Below the pieces are notes generated by a model. It ran no database searches. It saw nothing but the letters and a program-made list of their open reading frames with translations, and was not told where the DNA came from. Positions 17,510-25,203 of a stretch of DNA of 51,131 bases are shown here, piece after piece. Made by a program: the position numbers and the translations under genes. This stretch comes from Cyanomargarita calcarea GSE-NOS-MK-12-04C. Its GTDB lineage: Bacteria > Cyanobacteriota > Cyanobacteriia > Cyanobacteriales > Nostocaceae. How positions within the stretch are numbered: the stretch's first letter is position 1; the number at the start of each line of letters is the position of its first letter. The stretch lies in assembly GCA_019359595.1 (NCBI GenBank), contig JAHHGZ010000050.1, positions 1 to 51,131 of the forward strand. The letters run 5' to 3'.

Positions 17510-18793
17510 CTATTCCTGTGCCCCTGCGACCTTTAAACACTGCACAACATCTTGATAGTCATTAAATTCAGCGATCGCCAAAGCTGTATAACTACCTTGG
17601 TTTTTCTTCTTGACATCAGCCCCTGCCATTAGTAATAATTGCACAGCTTCTTGATAGCCCTGTGAAGCAGCCCACATTAATGCCGTTGCCCCTGCGGAGT
17701 CTTGGAAATTTACATCCGCTCCCTTCGCTAACAGATGCTGTATGATATCGATATAATTGGCTTCCGCCGCTTTAATTAAAGCTGTTTTGCCATCATCTGC
17801 AGGAATATTGACATCTACCTCACCAGATGTCAAGAGTTTTACAGCATCAGTATTTCCACTAGAAATAGCTAGAGTTAAAGGCACTTCACCTAAATTTTTC
17901 GCATTCACATTTGCCCCGTGGTCTAGGAGTGCCTCAACAATTTCGGTATGTCCCTGCAATGCTGCCACGAGTAAGGGTGTATCGTTTAAGTGATTTCTGC
18001 TATCGACATTTGCACCCCAACTGAGCAAGACATTCACCACATCGGTATAACCTTGGACAACAGCTAAATGAAGTGGTGTTTCACCATCATTGTCTTGTGC
18101 ATTGACATCAGCTTCATGCTCAAGTAAAGAAGAAGCGATCGCACTGTGTCCTGCTGCTGCTGCGGCTGAGAGTGCGGTTTGACCATCGTGGTTTTTTAGA
18201 TTGACCATAGCTCCTGCTGTTAAGAGTGCTTGGACAATTTCCAGATGTCCCAAGTCTGCTGCTAACATCAATACCGTTTCGCCGTCTTCATCTTGGATAT
18301 TAGTATCCGCTCCCCCTTGCAGTACTGATAGTACAACAGAGGTATGTCCCTGCTTAACTGCTAGCTTTAAGACGGTATCATCATCTTTATCTTTAATACT
18401 CACCTTAGCCCCGGCAGCTAATAAGGCTCTTACTATCTCGACATTACCTTTCATAGCTGCTGCCATCAAAGCTGTGCTGCCATCTTCGTTCGTGACATTA
18501 ACATCTGCACCTTTAGATACTAAAAGCCGGACAATGTCAAGATGTTGGGCACTCGCTGCCAACATTAAAGCTGTCAAGCCGAAACGTTTTCTAGTTAAAT
18601 TAATATTTGCTCCAGCATCAAGCAGCGATCGCACAATTTCTGTGTAGCCTAGAGCGGCAGCAAACATTAACGCCGTTGTGTCTCCTGGATCGCACGCATC
18701 AGCTACAGTGCCATTCGCTAATAGTGCTTGTACCTGTTTGATATCACCACTTTTAGCTGCCAATAATAGCGAAACCTCTTGATTTTCAGTCAT
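17510..18793 (-). CDS. Ankyrin repeat protein
   Basis: The 427-residue protein is almost entirely ankyrin repeats, about 13 units of 33 residues with the usual DGxTALMxAAxxGHxEIVxxLLxxGADVN pattern, starting near residue 5 and running to the C-terminus. There is no signal peptide or membrane segment, so it should be cytoplasmic and act by protein binding; the partner is unknown. I chose ATG at 18793 (MTENQEVS) because the seven residues before it in the open frame do not belong to the repeat fold. Repeat units are well conserved with one another, which suggests growth by duplication. Confidence 0.95.
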   Translation of the reverse strand: MTENQEVSLLLAAKSGDIKQVQALLANGTVADACDPGDTTALMFAAALGYTEIVRSLLDAGANINLTRKRFGLTALMLAASAQHLDIVRLLVSKGADVNVTNEDGSTALMAAAMKGNVEIVRALLAAGAKVSIKDKDDDTVLKLAVKQGHTSVVLSVLQGGADTNIQDEDGETVLMLAADLGHLEIVQALLTAGAMVNLKNHDGQTALSAAAAAGHSAIASSLLEHEADVNAQDNDGETPLHLAVVQGYTDVVNVLLSWGANVDSRNHLNDTPLLVAALQGHTEIVEALLDHGANVNAKNLGEVPLTLAISSGNTDAVKLLTSGEVDVNIPADDGKTALIKAAEANYIDIIQHLLAKGADVNFQDSAGATALMWAASQGYQEAVQLLLMAGADVKKKNQGSYTALAIAEFNDYQDVVQCLKVAGAQE

Positions 18794-19094
18794 AGCTAAA
18801 AAGCTTAATTGCATAATCCCCCCTTAAGTTTGAAGGTGTTTATCCAGCTTGGCAAGAGGGATAACATACTAATTGCTTAACTAAAAGAAAAAAATAAGTG
18901 TTTATACTCATGAAATTCGTTGAAATGATGCTTTTTTTATTTCCTTGCCTAGAAGCCACTGTCTCCAAAAACATAGATGGCACAAGCAGGCTAAAAACAA
19001 GGGTAATTAAAAACACGATTTTCTATCGGCACTTAAGAATCAAAACCAAGTTATGCTAACTTTTATGAAGATTTAAGAATTGAGCGGGAACACT
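18794..19094. other. Divergent intergenic region
   Basis: About 300 AT-rich bases separate the divergent ankyrin and DUF4079 genes. They should contain both promoters; I could not assign boxes, and no small gene or repeat is visible. Confidence 0.5.
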
Positions 19095-19565
19095 ATGAAT
19101 CTGGAACTTGACCCAGCAGTTAAATTCGGAATGCAATTTTTTCACCCAGTATTTATGTGGGTGTTATTGGGAGTATCGCTGTACGCAGCTTATCTTGGGT
19201 TGCAGGTACAGCGGACTAGAAGCGCTCAAGGTGAAGAAAAGAAAGAACTAATTAAAGGTAGATTTACCATTAGACACCACCAAATTGGCTCAATCCTCTT
19301 AGCTTTCATGGTGGCAGGTTCTATTGCTGGTATGGCTGTCACATACATTAATAATGGGAAATTATTTGTTGGGCCTCACCTGTTAGCAGGACTAGGCATG
19401 ACAACAATAATTGCCTTTTCAGCTTCCTTGTCTCCTTATATGCAAAAAGGGGCAAACTGGGCACGGATGACTCATATATTCTTGAATTTCGCGCTTTTAG
19501 GGCTTTTTGCTTGGCAAGCGTTCACTGGTGTGCAAATTGTCCAAAGAATTATTACTAAGGCATAA
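19095..19565 (+). CDS. DUF4079 domain membrane protein
   Basis: A 156-residue integral membrane protein with four hydrophobic spans (around FFHPVFMWVLLGVSLYAAYL, IGSILLAFMVAGSIAGMAV, HLLAGLGMTTIIAFSASL and IFLNFALLGLFAWQAFTG). Conserved His residues (FFHP, RHHQIG, VGPHLLAG, THIFLN) lie near or within the spans and resemble a cytochrome-b561-like haem arrangement, which is inference. The family is found in cyanobacteria and plastid-bearing organisms. ATG at 19095 fits the family better than the TTG five codons earlier. The gene is followed directly by the IsrB element. Confidence 0.85.
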   Translation: MNLELDPAVKFGMQFFHPVFMWVLLGVSLYAAYLGLQVQRTRSAQGEEKKELIKGRFTIRHHQIGSILLAFMVAGSIAGMAVTYINNGKLFVGPHLLAGLGMTTIIAFSASLSPYMQKGANWARMTHIFLNFALLGLFAWQAFTGVQIVQRIITKA

Positions 19566-19601
19566 TTAAAAGTCAAAAATCATTAGTCGTCAGTTCAACT
19601 A

Positions 19602-19811
19602 CCTGGCCCTATAAGGGACGAGGATTGCTAGAAACAAATCTAGCGACGTAAGTGTTGAATAGCCCACTGAGACTAATCGCGGTTAAAACTTCCAGATGCT
19701 TCTCTAGTCTGGTTTAAATTTAAGACTTTTTGTTGAGTCGTTGGGTAATGCCAAGCCATCTGCGATTAGTTGGGCGAGGAGACTAATCACTTTACTCGGA
19801 GGTTTATCACC
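19602..19811 (+). ncRNA. Predicted omegaRNA scaffold of IsrB
   Basis: In the IscB/IsrB family the guide RNA is transcribed from the left end, with the guide at its 5' end and the scaffold running into the ORF. Here the region folds well by eye. A long-range helix pairs ACTAATCGC (19672-19680) with GCGATTAGT (19762-19770) and is extended by GCCCA (19662-19666) with TGGGC (19771-19775). Inside are the CCAGA/TCTGG hairpin near 19691-19713 and a GACT/AGTC hairpin near 19722-19739. GACTAATC recurs at 19781-19788 and could compete for the same partner or form a pseudoknot. The guide would be the ~16 nt just left of about 19602. Ends and transcription are inferred. Confidence 0.7.
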
Positions 19812-20927
19812 ATGCAACGAGTACCAGTTTTATCAAAACAAGGATTACCTTTAATGCCAACCAAGCCAAGTAGGGCAAGGCGTTGGTTAAAAGAGGGAAA
19901 AGCTCGAATTGTTTGCAACGACCTAGGTATTTTTCAAATTCAGTTAACTAGATTTGCTGAAAACAAAACACAGCCAATCGTGGTTGGAGTAGATCCAGGC
20001 AAATTATACACAGGAATTGGCGTACAGTCTGCCAAGTTTACCCTTTGGTTAGCACACCTTCAATTACCATTCAAAACGGTCAAAGACCGCATGGAGCAAC
20101 GTGCCATGATGCGACGAGGTAGGAGAGGACGGAGGATTAACCGCAAAATATCCTTTAACAAACGGGCACACCGCGAAAAACGATTTAACAATCGCAGGGG
20201 TAATAAAATCGCTCCTAGCATTAGAGCTAACAGGGATTTAGAATGGCGTGTTTTGGACGAACTAACCTTAATTTTTCCTTTTGAAACCGTTGTCTACGAA
20301 GTCATCAAAGCGTCTGGAAATAAAGGATTCAGTCCTGTAATGGTTGGTCAAAAATGGCAGTTAGAAAGGTTAGATGCTTTCGGTGAAGTCAAACAAGTTC
20401 AAGGCTGGGAGACTAGCAATATCCGCCAACAATTAGGACTAAAAAAGCAAAAACATTCCAAGGGTGATGAAATTCCCGCGACTCACGCTGTAGATGGTAT
20501 TGCACTTGCCTGTACCGCATTTATCAAGTACGGGATTGTTAGTGACGACACTATGGGTTGGAAAGGTAACGTACAAATAACTCCCGCACCTTTCACCGTA
20601 ATACGTCGCCCTCCGTTGAGTCGTCGCCAACTTCATCTTATGGTTCCTAGACTGGGTGGAAAACGCCGCAAGTATGGTGGAACTGTAACTCGCCACGGTT
20701 TTAGGAAAGGCGATTATGTCGAGGCCACCCAAGGCAATAAAACTTATCGAGGCTGGGTAAGTGGAGACACCGAAACCCAAGTTTCAGTCAGTGACTCGGA
20801 CTGGAAGAGGCTAGGGCAATTTAGTAAGAGCAAGGTTCGTTTACTAAAACGCTCCACCGGATTAATTGTTAAATCAATCAATATAAAGCCGTCCTATAAG
20901 GACGGGGTTTCTACCCAGGAGTTTTGA
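19812..20927 (+). CDS. isrB: RNA-guided nickase-type protein IsrB (IscB family without HNH)
   Basis: This 371-residue protein carries the IscB-family order: PLMP motif at 13-16, RuvC-I VGVDPG with Asp61, an Arg-rich bridge helix (RRGRRGRRINRK, about 101-112), RuvC-II VVYEVIKA with Glu163, RuvC-III THAVDGIALA with Asp228, and the C-terminal RRQLH and GGKRRKYGGT block. Only about 65 residues separate Glu163 from Asp228 and they lack Cys and HNH residues, so the HNH nuclease of true IscB is absent; that is the IsrB arrangement, expected to nick one strand under RNA guidance. All three RuvC acids are present. ATG at 19812 has GGAGG at 19798-19802; 14 upstream codons in frame belong to the omegaRNA. 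The last ~12 residues are read from the right-end hairpin. Confidence 0.9.
   Translation: MQRVPVLSKQGLPLMPTKPSRARRWLKEGKARIVCNDLGIFQIQLTRFAENKTQPIVVGVDPGKLYTGIGVQSAKFTLWLAHLQLPFKTVKDRMEQRAMMRRGRRGRRINRKISFNKRAHREKRFNNRRGNKIAPSIRANRDLEWRVLDELTLIFPFETVVYEVIKASGNKGFSPVMVGQKWQLERLDAFGEVKQVQGWETSNIRQQLGLKKQKHSKGDEIPATHAVDGIALACTAFIKYGIVSDDTMGWKGNVQITPAPFTVIRRPPLSRRQLHLMVPRLGGKRRKYGGTVTRHGFRKGDYVEATQGNKTYRGWVSGDTETQVSVSDSDWKRLGQFSKSKVRLLKRSTGLIVKSINIKPSYKDGVSTQEF
20889..20905 (+). repeat. Right-end hairpin of the IsrB element
   Basis: CCGTCCT (20889-20895) and AGGACGG (20899-20905) form a perfect 7-bp stem with an ATA loop. It lies inside the last codons of isrB, whose TGA is at 20925-20927. Confidence 0.9.
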
Positions 20928-21016
20928 TGACGGAACTATGCAGGGGCAGGAAAGAGGATCGTCAATATCGACACCCCTGCTCCCTGCTCCCTGCTCTTGA
21001 ACCTCTTGACTGTTGA

Positions 21017-21709
21017 CTAATGGCTCTTGACTCCGTGCTTTTTGCATTTAATCGGAAAGGGGATATTAAAAGATTGGTGAAAATCTTCCTGTACCTTGCG
21101 AGTGAGACGACGGGAAACTTGGCGGACAATTTGATGCAGCAAGCGATCGCCTGTAGATTGAACTAAAGACTTGGGTAATCGCTGAATAAATCTGGGAAAA
21201 TGAATATCAACAGTTAAATCCAATTCCCATTCCACCCGTGTCACCTCAACAGAACTATTAGCAGCATGATTTGCCGCTTCCACCAACTGTAAAGCCGCGT
21301 GATAGTCCACATCGTAACCTGGAGCTTGGTACTCAGGAATTGGGATAGTGTGAATGCGGTATATGCCCTCATTAGGTGGTAGAAGTTCCAAACCAATTTT
21401 CGGTTCTACTTCATAACCAAAAGAGCCAAAACGACCAATTACCAAAGCATAACCATATTCCCCCAGAGGTTGTACCTTCATCGGTTCCGCACAACAGGCA
21501 AACCATGAAGAATGATTGTTGAGATATTCAGCAACAGTCCCTACTGGGGCATACATTTCCATACAATCTTGAAAACGACAGTAAAACTTGGTCGTCCCCA
21601 ATACACTGACTTCTGAGAGTGCGTCCTCCGTCTCAACAAAACTAGAAGTTACGGACATAACAGCATCTGTAGTTTCAAACGATTGGTATTCCCGGTCCCT
21701 TGAAAGCAT
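21017..21709 (-). CDS. DUF1997 domain-containing protein
   Basis: The 230-residue protein fits the DUF1997 family of cyanobacteria and plants, which has an SRPBCC-like (START-type) ligand-binding pattern: EYLNNHSSWFACCAEPMKVQPLGEYGYALVIGRFG followed by a long DLTVDIHFPRFIQRLPKSL helix-strand. The C-terminus is basic. No membrane segment is seen. The start at 21709 follows AGGAATGC; an internal ATG at codon 18 is possible because the first residues are poorly conserved in style. It is divergent from the NAD(P)-binding gene at 21900. The ligand is unknown. Confidence 0.82.
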   Translation of the reverse strand: MLSRDREYQSFETTDAVMSVTSSFVETEDALSEVSVLGTTKFYCRFQDCMEMYAPVGTVAEYLNNHSSWFACCAEPMKVQPLGEYGYALVIGRFGSFGYEVEPKIGLELLPPNEGIYRIHTIPIPEYQAPGYDVDYHAALQLVEAANHAANSSVEVTRVEWELDLTVDIHFPRFIQRLPKSLVQSTGDRLLHQIVRQVSRRLTRKVQEDFHQSFNIPFPIKCKKHGVKSH

Positions 21710-21899
21710 GAATGCATTCCTGTATAGTTTAGTGTTCGCCTAAATTTATAATTCCCACGAGAGATGCAACTTTTCGCACTAAAGTGATATTTTGAGCAAA
21801 ACCTCAAAAAACGGTCGTTAAATTCATCTAAATCTCTAATAATCTTTACAATAGAGAACACAGAATAAGACACATTAGTTTCCCAGGATAGCGTTTAGC

Positions 21900-22559
21900 A
21901 TGAAAGCTTTTGTAGCAGGGGCAACAGGAGAAACAGGTCGTCGGATAGTACAAGAACTCGTAGCACGGAATATTCCTGTACGTGCTTTAGTACGAGACGT
22001 ACAGAAAGCAAGAAGTATTCTGCCACAAGATGCCGAATTAGTGGAAGGGGATGTATTAAATCCGGAAATTTTAGCTGCGGCATTAGGAGATAGTACTGTA
22101 GTGCTATGTGCGACTGGTGCCAAACCGAGTTTTGACCCAACAGGTCCCTATAAAGTAGACTTTGAAGGAACAAAAAATCTCGTAGATGCCGCAAAAGTCA
22201 AGCAAATCAAGCATTTTGTCTTTGTTTCTTCTTTGTGTACTTCTCGATTGTTCCATCCACTCAACTTGTTCTTCTTGATTCTAGTTTGGAAAAAGCAAGC
22301 TGAGGAATATATCCAAAAAAGCGGTTTAACCTATACAATTGTGCGACCTGGTGGGTTAAAAAATGAAGATAACTCCGACCAAGTTGTGATGCAAAGTGCT
22401 GATACATTATTTGAAGGCAGCATTCCTCGACAAAAAGTCGCCCAAGTTTGTGTAGAAGCTTTATCTGAAGAATCGGCACGCAATAAAATTGTCGAAATTG
22501 TCGCCAAATCTGAGGCTACATCTAAAAGCTTTGGTGAGTTATTCGCTAGCGTTGGGTAG
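21900..22559 (+). CDS. NAD(P)-binding SDR/NmrA-like protein
   Basis: An atypical short-chain dehydrogenase of 219 residues. The dinucleotide-binding loop GATGETG (Gly7, Gly10, Gly13) and VRALVRD at the end of the second strand indicate NADP binding. DVLNP, VVLCATGAKP and HFVFVSSL follow the Rossmann order, and YTIVRPGGL is typical of the Tic62/NmrA-like branch. The classic YxxxK catalytic pair is missing, so it may be a redox sensor or a non-canonical reductase. It stands alone; a two-tier hairpin follows its stop codon. Confidence 0.9.
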   Translation: MKAFVAGATGETGRRIVQELVARNIPVRALVRDVQKARSILPQDAELVEGDVLNPEILAAALGDSTVVLCATGAKPSFDPTGPYKVDFEGTKNLVDAAKVKQIKHFVFVSSLCTSRLFHPLNLFFLILVWKKQAEEYIQKSGLTYTIVRPGGLKNEDNSDQVVMQSADTLFEGSIPRQKVAQVCVEALSEESARNKIVEIVAKSEATSKSFGELFASVG

Positions 22560-22571
22560 ATATAGAAGTGT

Positions 22572-22647
22572 CAAGTAGTCCAAGAGGTAGGGACAATACC
22601 GGCAGGGAAGCTCCGCTACATGAATTGTCCCTACTCAAGACTACTTG
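22572..22647. repeat. Two-tier stem-loop repeat, copy 2
   Basis: Outer stem CAAGTAGTC (22572-22580) with GACTACTTG (22639-22647); inner stem GTAGGGACAAT (22587-22597) with ATTGTCCCTAC (22624-22634). The inner stem differs from copy 1 (15204-15279) by an A-T to G-C exchange on both arms, and the outer stem is different but fully paired. Confidence 0.85.
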
Positions 22648-22680
22648 TTATATTGTAATTAGCTATTATATGTAATTTTA

Positions 22681-23343
22681 ATGAGTCCTACTGTCAAAGG
22701 CTTTCAACTCAAAGGCGTTGAAAAACTGATTGGACCCATAGCCGCAGTTCTCGGCTTTGTATGTTTGTTGCAGTGGTATATACATGGTGACCTGCGATCG
22801 CATCTCGACCCAGTGTATAAAGCGAAACAACCACCTTTGGTGATGAAAGGTGGCGATCCTTATATCCGTGCCTTGATGCGAACGATTTCTGCTAGCGAAG
22901 CCAGTGGAAGTCGTCCCTATTCTCTATTGTATGGTGGACAGCAGGTTGGCAACCTCAGCCGTCATCCGGAAGTGTGTGTGAAAATTCCAGTTGGTCCTAA
23001 CACAGGTAACTGCTCCACGGCTGCTGGTAGGTATCAAGTTATCAATACTACCTGGTATCAGATAGCTCCTCGCTATCATCCAAGCCCGATGCGGTTTATG
23101 ATGTGGTCCTCTTATAGTTTTGAGCCAGAGTATCAAGATGTCGTGATTTACCGTTGGTTGAGTGATTCCCGAGTTTGGGGAACAGATATTTCTCAACAGT
23201 TACGTCAGGGTAAATTAAATGATGTTTTGCGGAAACTTTCTCCCACTTGGACTAGTTTGGGATATGGTATTGAAAATAATTCTATCAGTCGGTCTTTGCC
23301 TAATATTTATCAGAGAATGTTAAAGGAAGAATTAAAAAAATGA
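22681..23343 (+). CDS. Lambda-endolysin-like muramidase (GH104 type), membrane anchored
   Basis: The 220-residue protein has an N-terminal hydrophobic span (LIGPIAAVLGFVCLLQWYI, about 17-35) followed by a domain that reads like the lambda R endolysin: RTISASEASG with a probable catalytic Glu73, SLLYGG, SRHPEVCV, TAAGRYQ (113-119), then a helical region ending in WTSLGYG. Lambda R is a lytic transglycosylase that cuts the MurNAc-GlcNAc bond. No holin, spanin or other phage gene is nearby, so a host role in wall remodelling is more likely than a prophage remnant. The stop codon abuts a GAAGGAA repeat. Confidence 0.82.
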   Translation: MSPTVKGFQLKGVEKLIGPIAAVLGFVCLLQWYIHGDLRSHLDPVYKAKQPPLVMKGGDPYIRALMRTISASEASGSRPYSLLYGGQQVGNLSRHPEVCVKIPVGPNTGNCSTAAGRYQVINTTWYQIAPRYHPSPMRFMMWSSYSFEPEYQDVVIYRWLSDSRVWGTDISQQLRQGKLNDVLRKLSPTWTSLGYGIENNSISRSLPNIYQRMLKEELKK

Positions 23344-23437
23344 AGGAAGAAGGAAGAAGGAAGAAGGAGGTTTATATATGGGGATTGGAACCTCAACTCA
23401 AAATGTGCGACCTGCGTTCTTGTCGGGGTATTAAAAA
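23341..23437 (-). repeat. GAAGGAA-tailed dispersed repeat, copy 3
   Basis: The unit lies in opposite orientation to copies 1, 2 and 4: it starts with the GAAGGAAGAAGG tail, then GGGATTGGAACCTCAACTC, then GGGGTATTAAA. The tail begins at the stop codon of the muramidase gene. Confidence 0.8.
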
Positions 23438-23524
23438 GTTTATTCAAGGATAATTTCAAATCCAGAGGATTGATGTGATTTTTTCGGAAATTATAGCAGT
23501 TTCCGTTTCAATAAAATACACTGT

Positions 23525-23590
23525 GGCGGGCTAGAGAGCTTACCCCACAATATAAATAAAACTCTTGTGGGGTAAGCTCTCTAGCCCGCC
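23525..23590. repeat. Perfect 26-bp inverted repeat
   Basis: Arms 23525-23550 (GGCGGGCTAG... CCCCACAA) and 23565-23590 are perfectly complementary with a 14-bp AT-rich loop. It lies between the convergent muramidase and menH genes and could act as a bidirectional terminator. The same words occur in weaker form at 7021-7067. Confidence 0.9.
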
Positions 23591-23608
23591 CATTTTATAT
23601 TTGATAGA

Positions 23609-24424
23609 CTAATCTACTTGTGCGAAAAAAAGTCTGATATTTTCTACAAATATGGAGGGGTTTTCAAAATGAATATTATGACCGGAATTGGCAATTATTT
23701 GAAATTGGGTATATTTGCATATATTAGCTATTTGTTGATTTATAGCTACAAATTTGTCATCATACTCACCAACAGTTAAAAGTAAAGGATTGGTATTAGA
23801 TTTTAGTTTTTCCCATAGTGAAGGTTGACAACCAGTACCCATATGCCGCAGCGATTTAGTCAATTCGATGGGGGTATTTTGTGAGCGAACCTCTATCAAC
23901 TGTTGAAATTGCGGATGATTTTTGATATTGCCGAAAATAGGCTGATTGTACCAGTTTGAAAGGAAAGCGGTAAAATCAGCGGCAGTACTTCTGGCTAATT
24001 TCCTGGCTATTTGCTCATCACGTTTTATTCGTTCTAATCTTTCTGTTTCTTCTGCTAAACCTGGTGAAGCTGATTCTAGTATAACTTTCAGAAAACGTTG
24101 GGGAAAATGCAGGGTTAAATATAAAGCCAATCTGCCACCCATTGAATAACCAATTAGGAATGATTTAGGAATTTTTAATTCATCTAATAGTTTGATTAAA
24201 GCATGAGCCGTACTTGCCATTGTATAGCAATCATCACCACCTATTACTTGAGTTTTGCCATGTCCGGGAAGGTCGATTGTTAAACAATAGAAGTCATTAG
24301 ATAATAATGATATTACTTCATTAAATTCATGAACATTACCCATAAATCCATGTAAAAAAAGAATCAGTGCTTTTTGGGGATTACCACTGAAGCAATAGTG
24401 AAATCGACAATTTTCAATTGTCAT
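23609..24424 (-). CDS. menH: 2-succinyl-6-hydroxy-2,4-cyclohexadiene-1-carboxylate synthase
   Basis: MenH removes pyruvate from SEPHCHC in the menaquinone/phylloquinone pathway; in cyanobacteria the product feeds phylloquinone of photosystem I. The 271-residue alpha/beta hydrolase has LILFLHGFMGN, IDLPGHGKT, the nucleophile elbow GYSMGG (Ser94) followed by LESASPGL, a late Asp in TVGEYDDKF and the catalytic His in ANSGHNIHFENP. GRLALYLTLHFP and SASPGL are typical of MenH rather than of generic hydrolases. Other men genes are not in the window. It lies downstream of the CsoR-family gene on the same strand, separated by two tandem hairpins. Confidence 0.88.
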   Translation of the reverse strand: MTIENCRFHYCFSGNPQKALILFLHGFMGNVHEFNEVISLLSNDFYCLTIDLPGHGKTQVIGGDDCYTMASTAHALIKLLDELKIPKSFLIGYSMGGRLALYLTLHFPQRFLKVILESASPGLAEETERLERIKRDEQIARKLARSTAADFTAFLSNWYNQPIFGNIKNHPQFQQLIEVRSQNTPIELTKSLRHMGTGCQPSLWEKLKSNTNPLLLTVGEYDDKFVAINQQIANICKYTQFQIIANSGHNIHFENPSIFVENIRLFFAQVD

Positions 24425-24511
24425 TATGAATTGACTATCTATAGAATTTAGGGATAGGGTGACCGCCGACTTGTCGGAGGCTTATATCTTGCAAATGAAA
24501 TATTTTAAAAC

Positions 24512-24561
24512 AGTCCTCTGAAAGAGGACTTTAGCTATGAGACAGGGACTTATAGTCCCTG
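24512..24561. terminator. Tandem hairpins between the metal sensor and menH
   Basis: AGTCCTCT/AGAGGACT (24512-24530) and CAGGGACT/AGTCCCTG (24543-24561) are two perfect 8-bp stems with 3-base loops. They may end the metal-sensor transcript. The second stem has a relative at 49727-49745 with a compensated change. Confidence 0.6.
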
Positions 24562-24641
24562 ACGGTCGGGAACGCAGTTGTCGAAACGATAAATATCTAG
24601 TATCTTTTTACATAGCATATTGATCCAAGATGTGAGTTCGC

Positions 24642-25046
24642 TTATTTTTTATCTCCAGGTAAAAAGCGATCTAAAGCAGCTTTGAGTTGTTCAATTTCCG
24701 CTTCCAGATTGCCTTCCTGTGCTGCTCTTTGGACACACTCAGTTAAATGCTCATCCAAAACAATTCGCGCCACTCGGTCCAATGCACCCCGCACTGCCGC
24801 AATTTGCAATAATACATCAGGGCAAGGACTACTTTGTTGCACCATTGTCTTAATTCCGCGAACGTGCCCTTCTATCCGCGAGAGCCTATTTACAATTTTT
24901 CGTAAAGATTCTGGACTGTGGACGTGAGGATGAGTTGACTTTTCATGCCCATGAGCGTGTTCTGTATTGTCATCGTAGCTGAGTACATCTTCACCTTGCG
25001 TCTCAATAGGCAAGGATTGTTTAGCTAATCGTTTCGATCCATTCAT
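24642..25046 (-). CDS. CsoR/RcnR family metal-sensing repressor, InrS-like
   Basis: A 134-residue all-helical DNA-binding sensor. The family core SLRKIVNRLSRIEGHVRGIKTMV is followed by SSPCPDVLLQIAAVRGALDRVA and DEHLTECV. Cys75, His100 and Cys104 have the same spacing as the nickel ligands Cys53, His78 and Cys82 that I recall for InrS of Synechocystis, and His43 sits where InrS has His21. A His-rich N-terminal stretch (EHAHGHEKSTHPHVH) adds to this. Nickel sensing is therefore likely, though copper or cobalt cannot be excluded. InrS represses a nickel exporter gene; a NicO-family transporter lies 20 kb away in this window. Confidence 0.88.
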   Translation of the reverse strand: MNGSKRLAKQSLPIETQGEDVLSYDDNTEHAHGHEKSTHPHVHSPESLRKIVNRLSRIEGHVRGIKTMVQQSSPCPDVLLQIAAVRGALDRVARIVLDEHLTECVQRAAQEGNLEAEIEQLKAALDRFLPGDKK

Positions 25047-25203
25047 GGGCGGTTATCGAGGTTCTGCTTTTAAATAAGATCCTAGCTTAGAGAGGGTGGA
25101 GAATGGAAAGATAAGGGTAGCGGTATTGTAAAATATCCGATACAAAACGAATAGTTTTAAAATAAGCGTTAGCCCTAATCTCCAGTCCCTATTTTCAACA
25201 GTT

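Larger units (their letters stand above)
19602..20935 (+). mobile_element. IsrB-type RNA-guided element (IS200/IS605-like, no transposase)
   Basis: The unit consists of a left end with the small hairpin CCCTATAAGGG (19607-19617), about 200 nt of structured non-coding DNA, one isrB gene and a right end with the hairpin CCGTCCTATAAGGACGG (20889-20905) followed by ACCCAGGAGTTTTGATG. Both ends share CCTATAAGG. There is no tnpA, so movement would need a transposase in trans. Boundaries are estimated from the hairpins; this class makes no target duplication. It sits between the DUF4079 and DUF1997 genes without interrupting either. Confidence 0.8.

Noticed and set aside
19770-19811. 14-residue N-terminal extension of IsrB
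   Set aside because: This stretch belongs to the predicted omegaRNA, and GGAGG lies just upstream of ATG 19812.
20270-20500. HNH domain of a full IscB
   Set aside because: The interval between RuvC-II and RuvC-III has about 65 residues and lacks the Cys and His-Asn-His residues.
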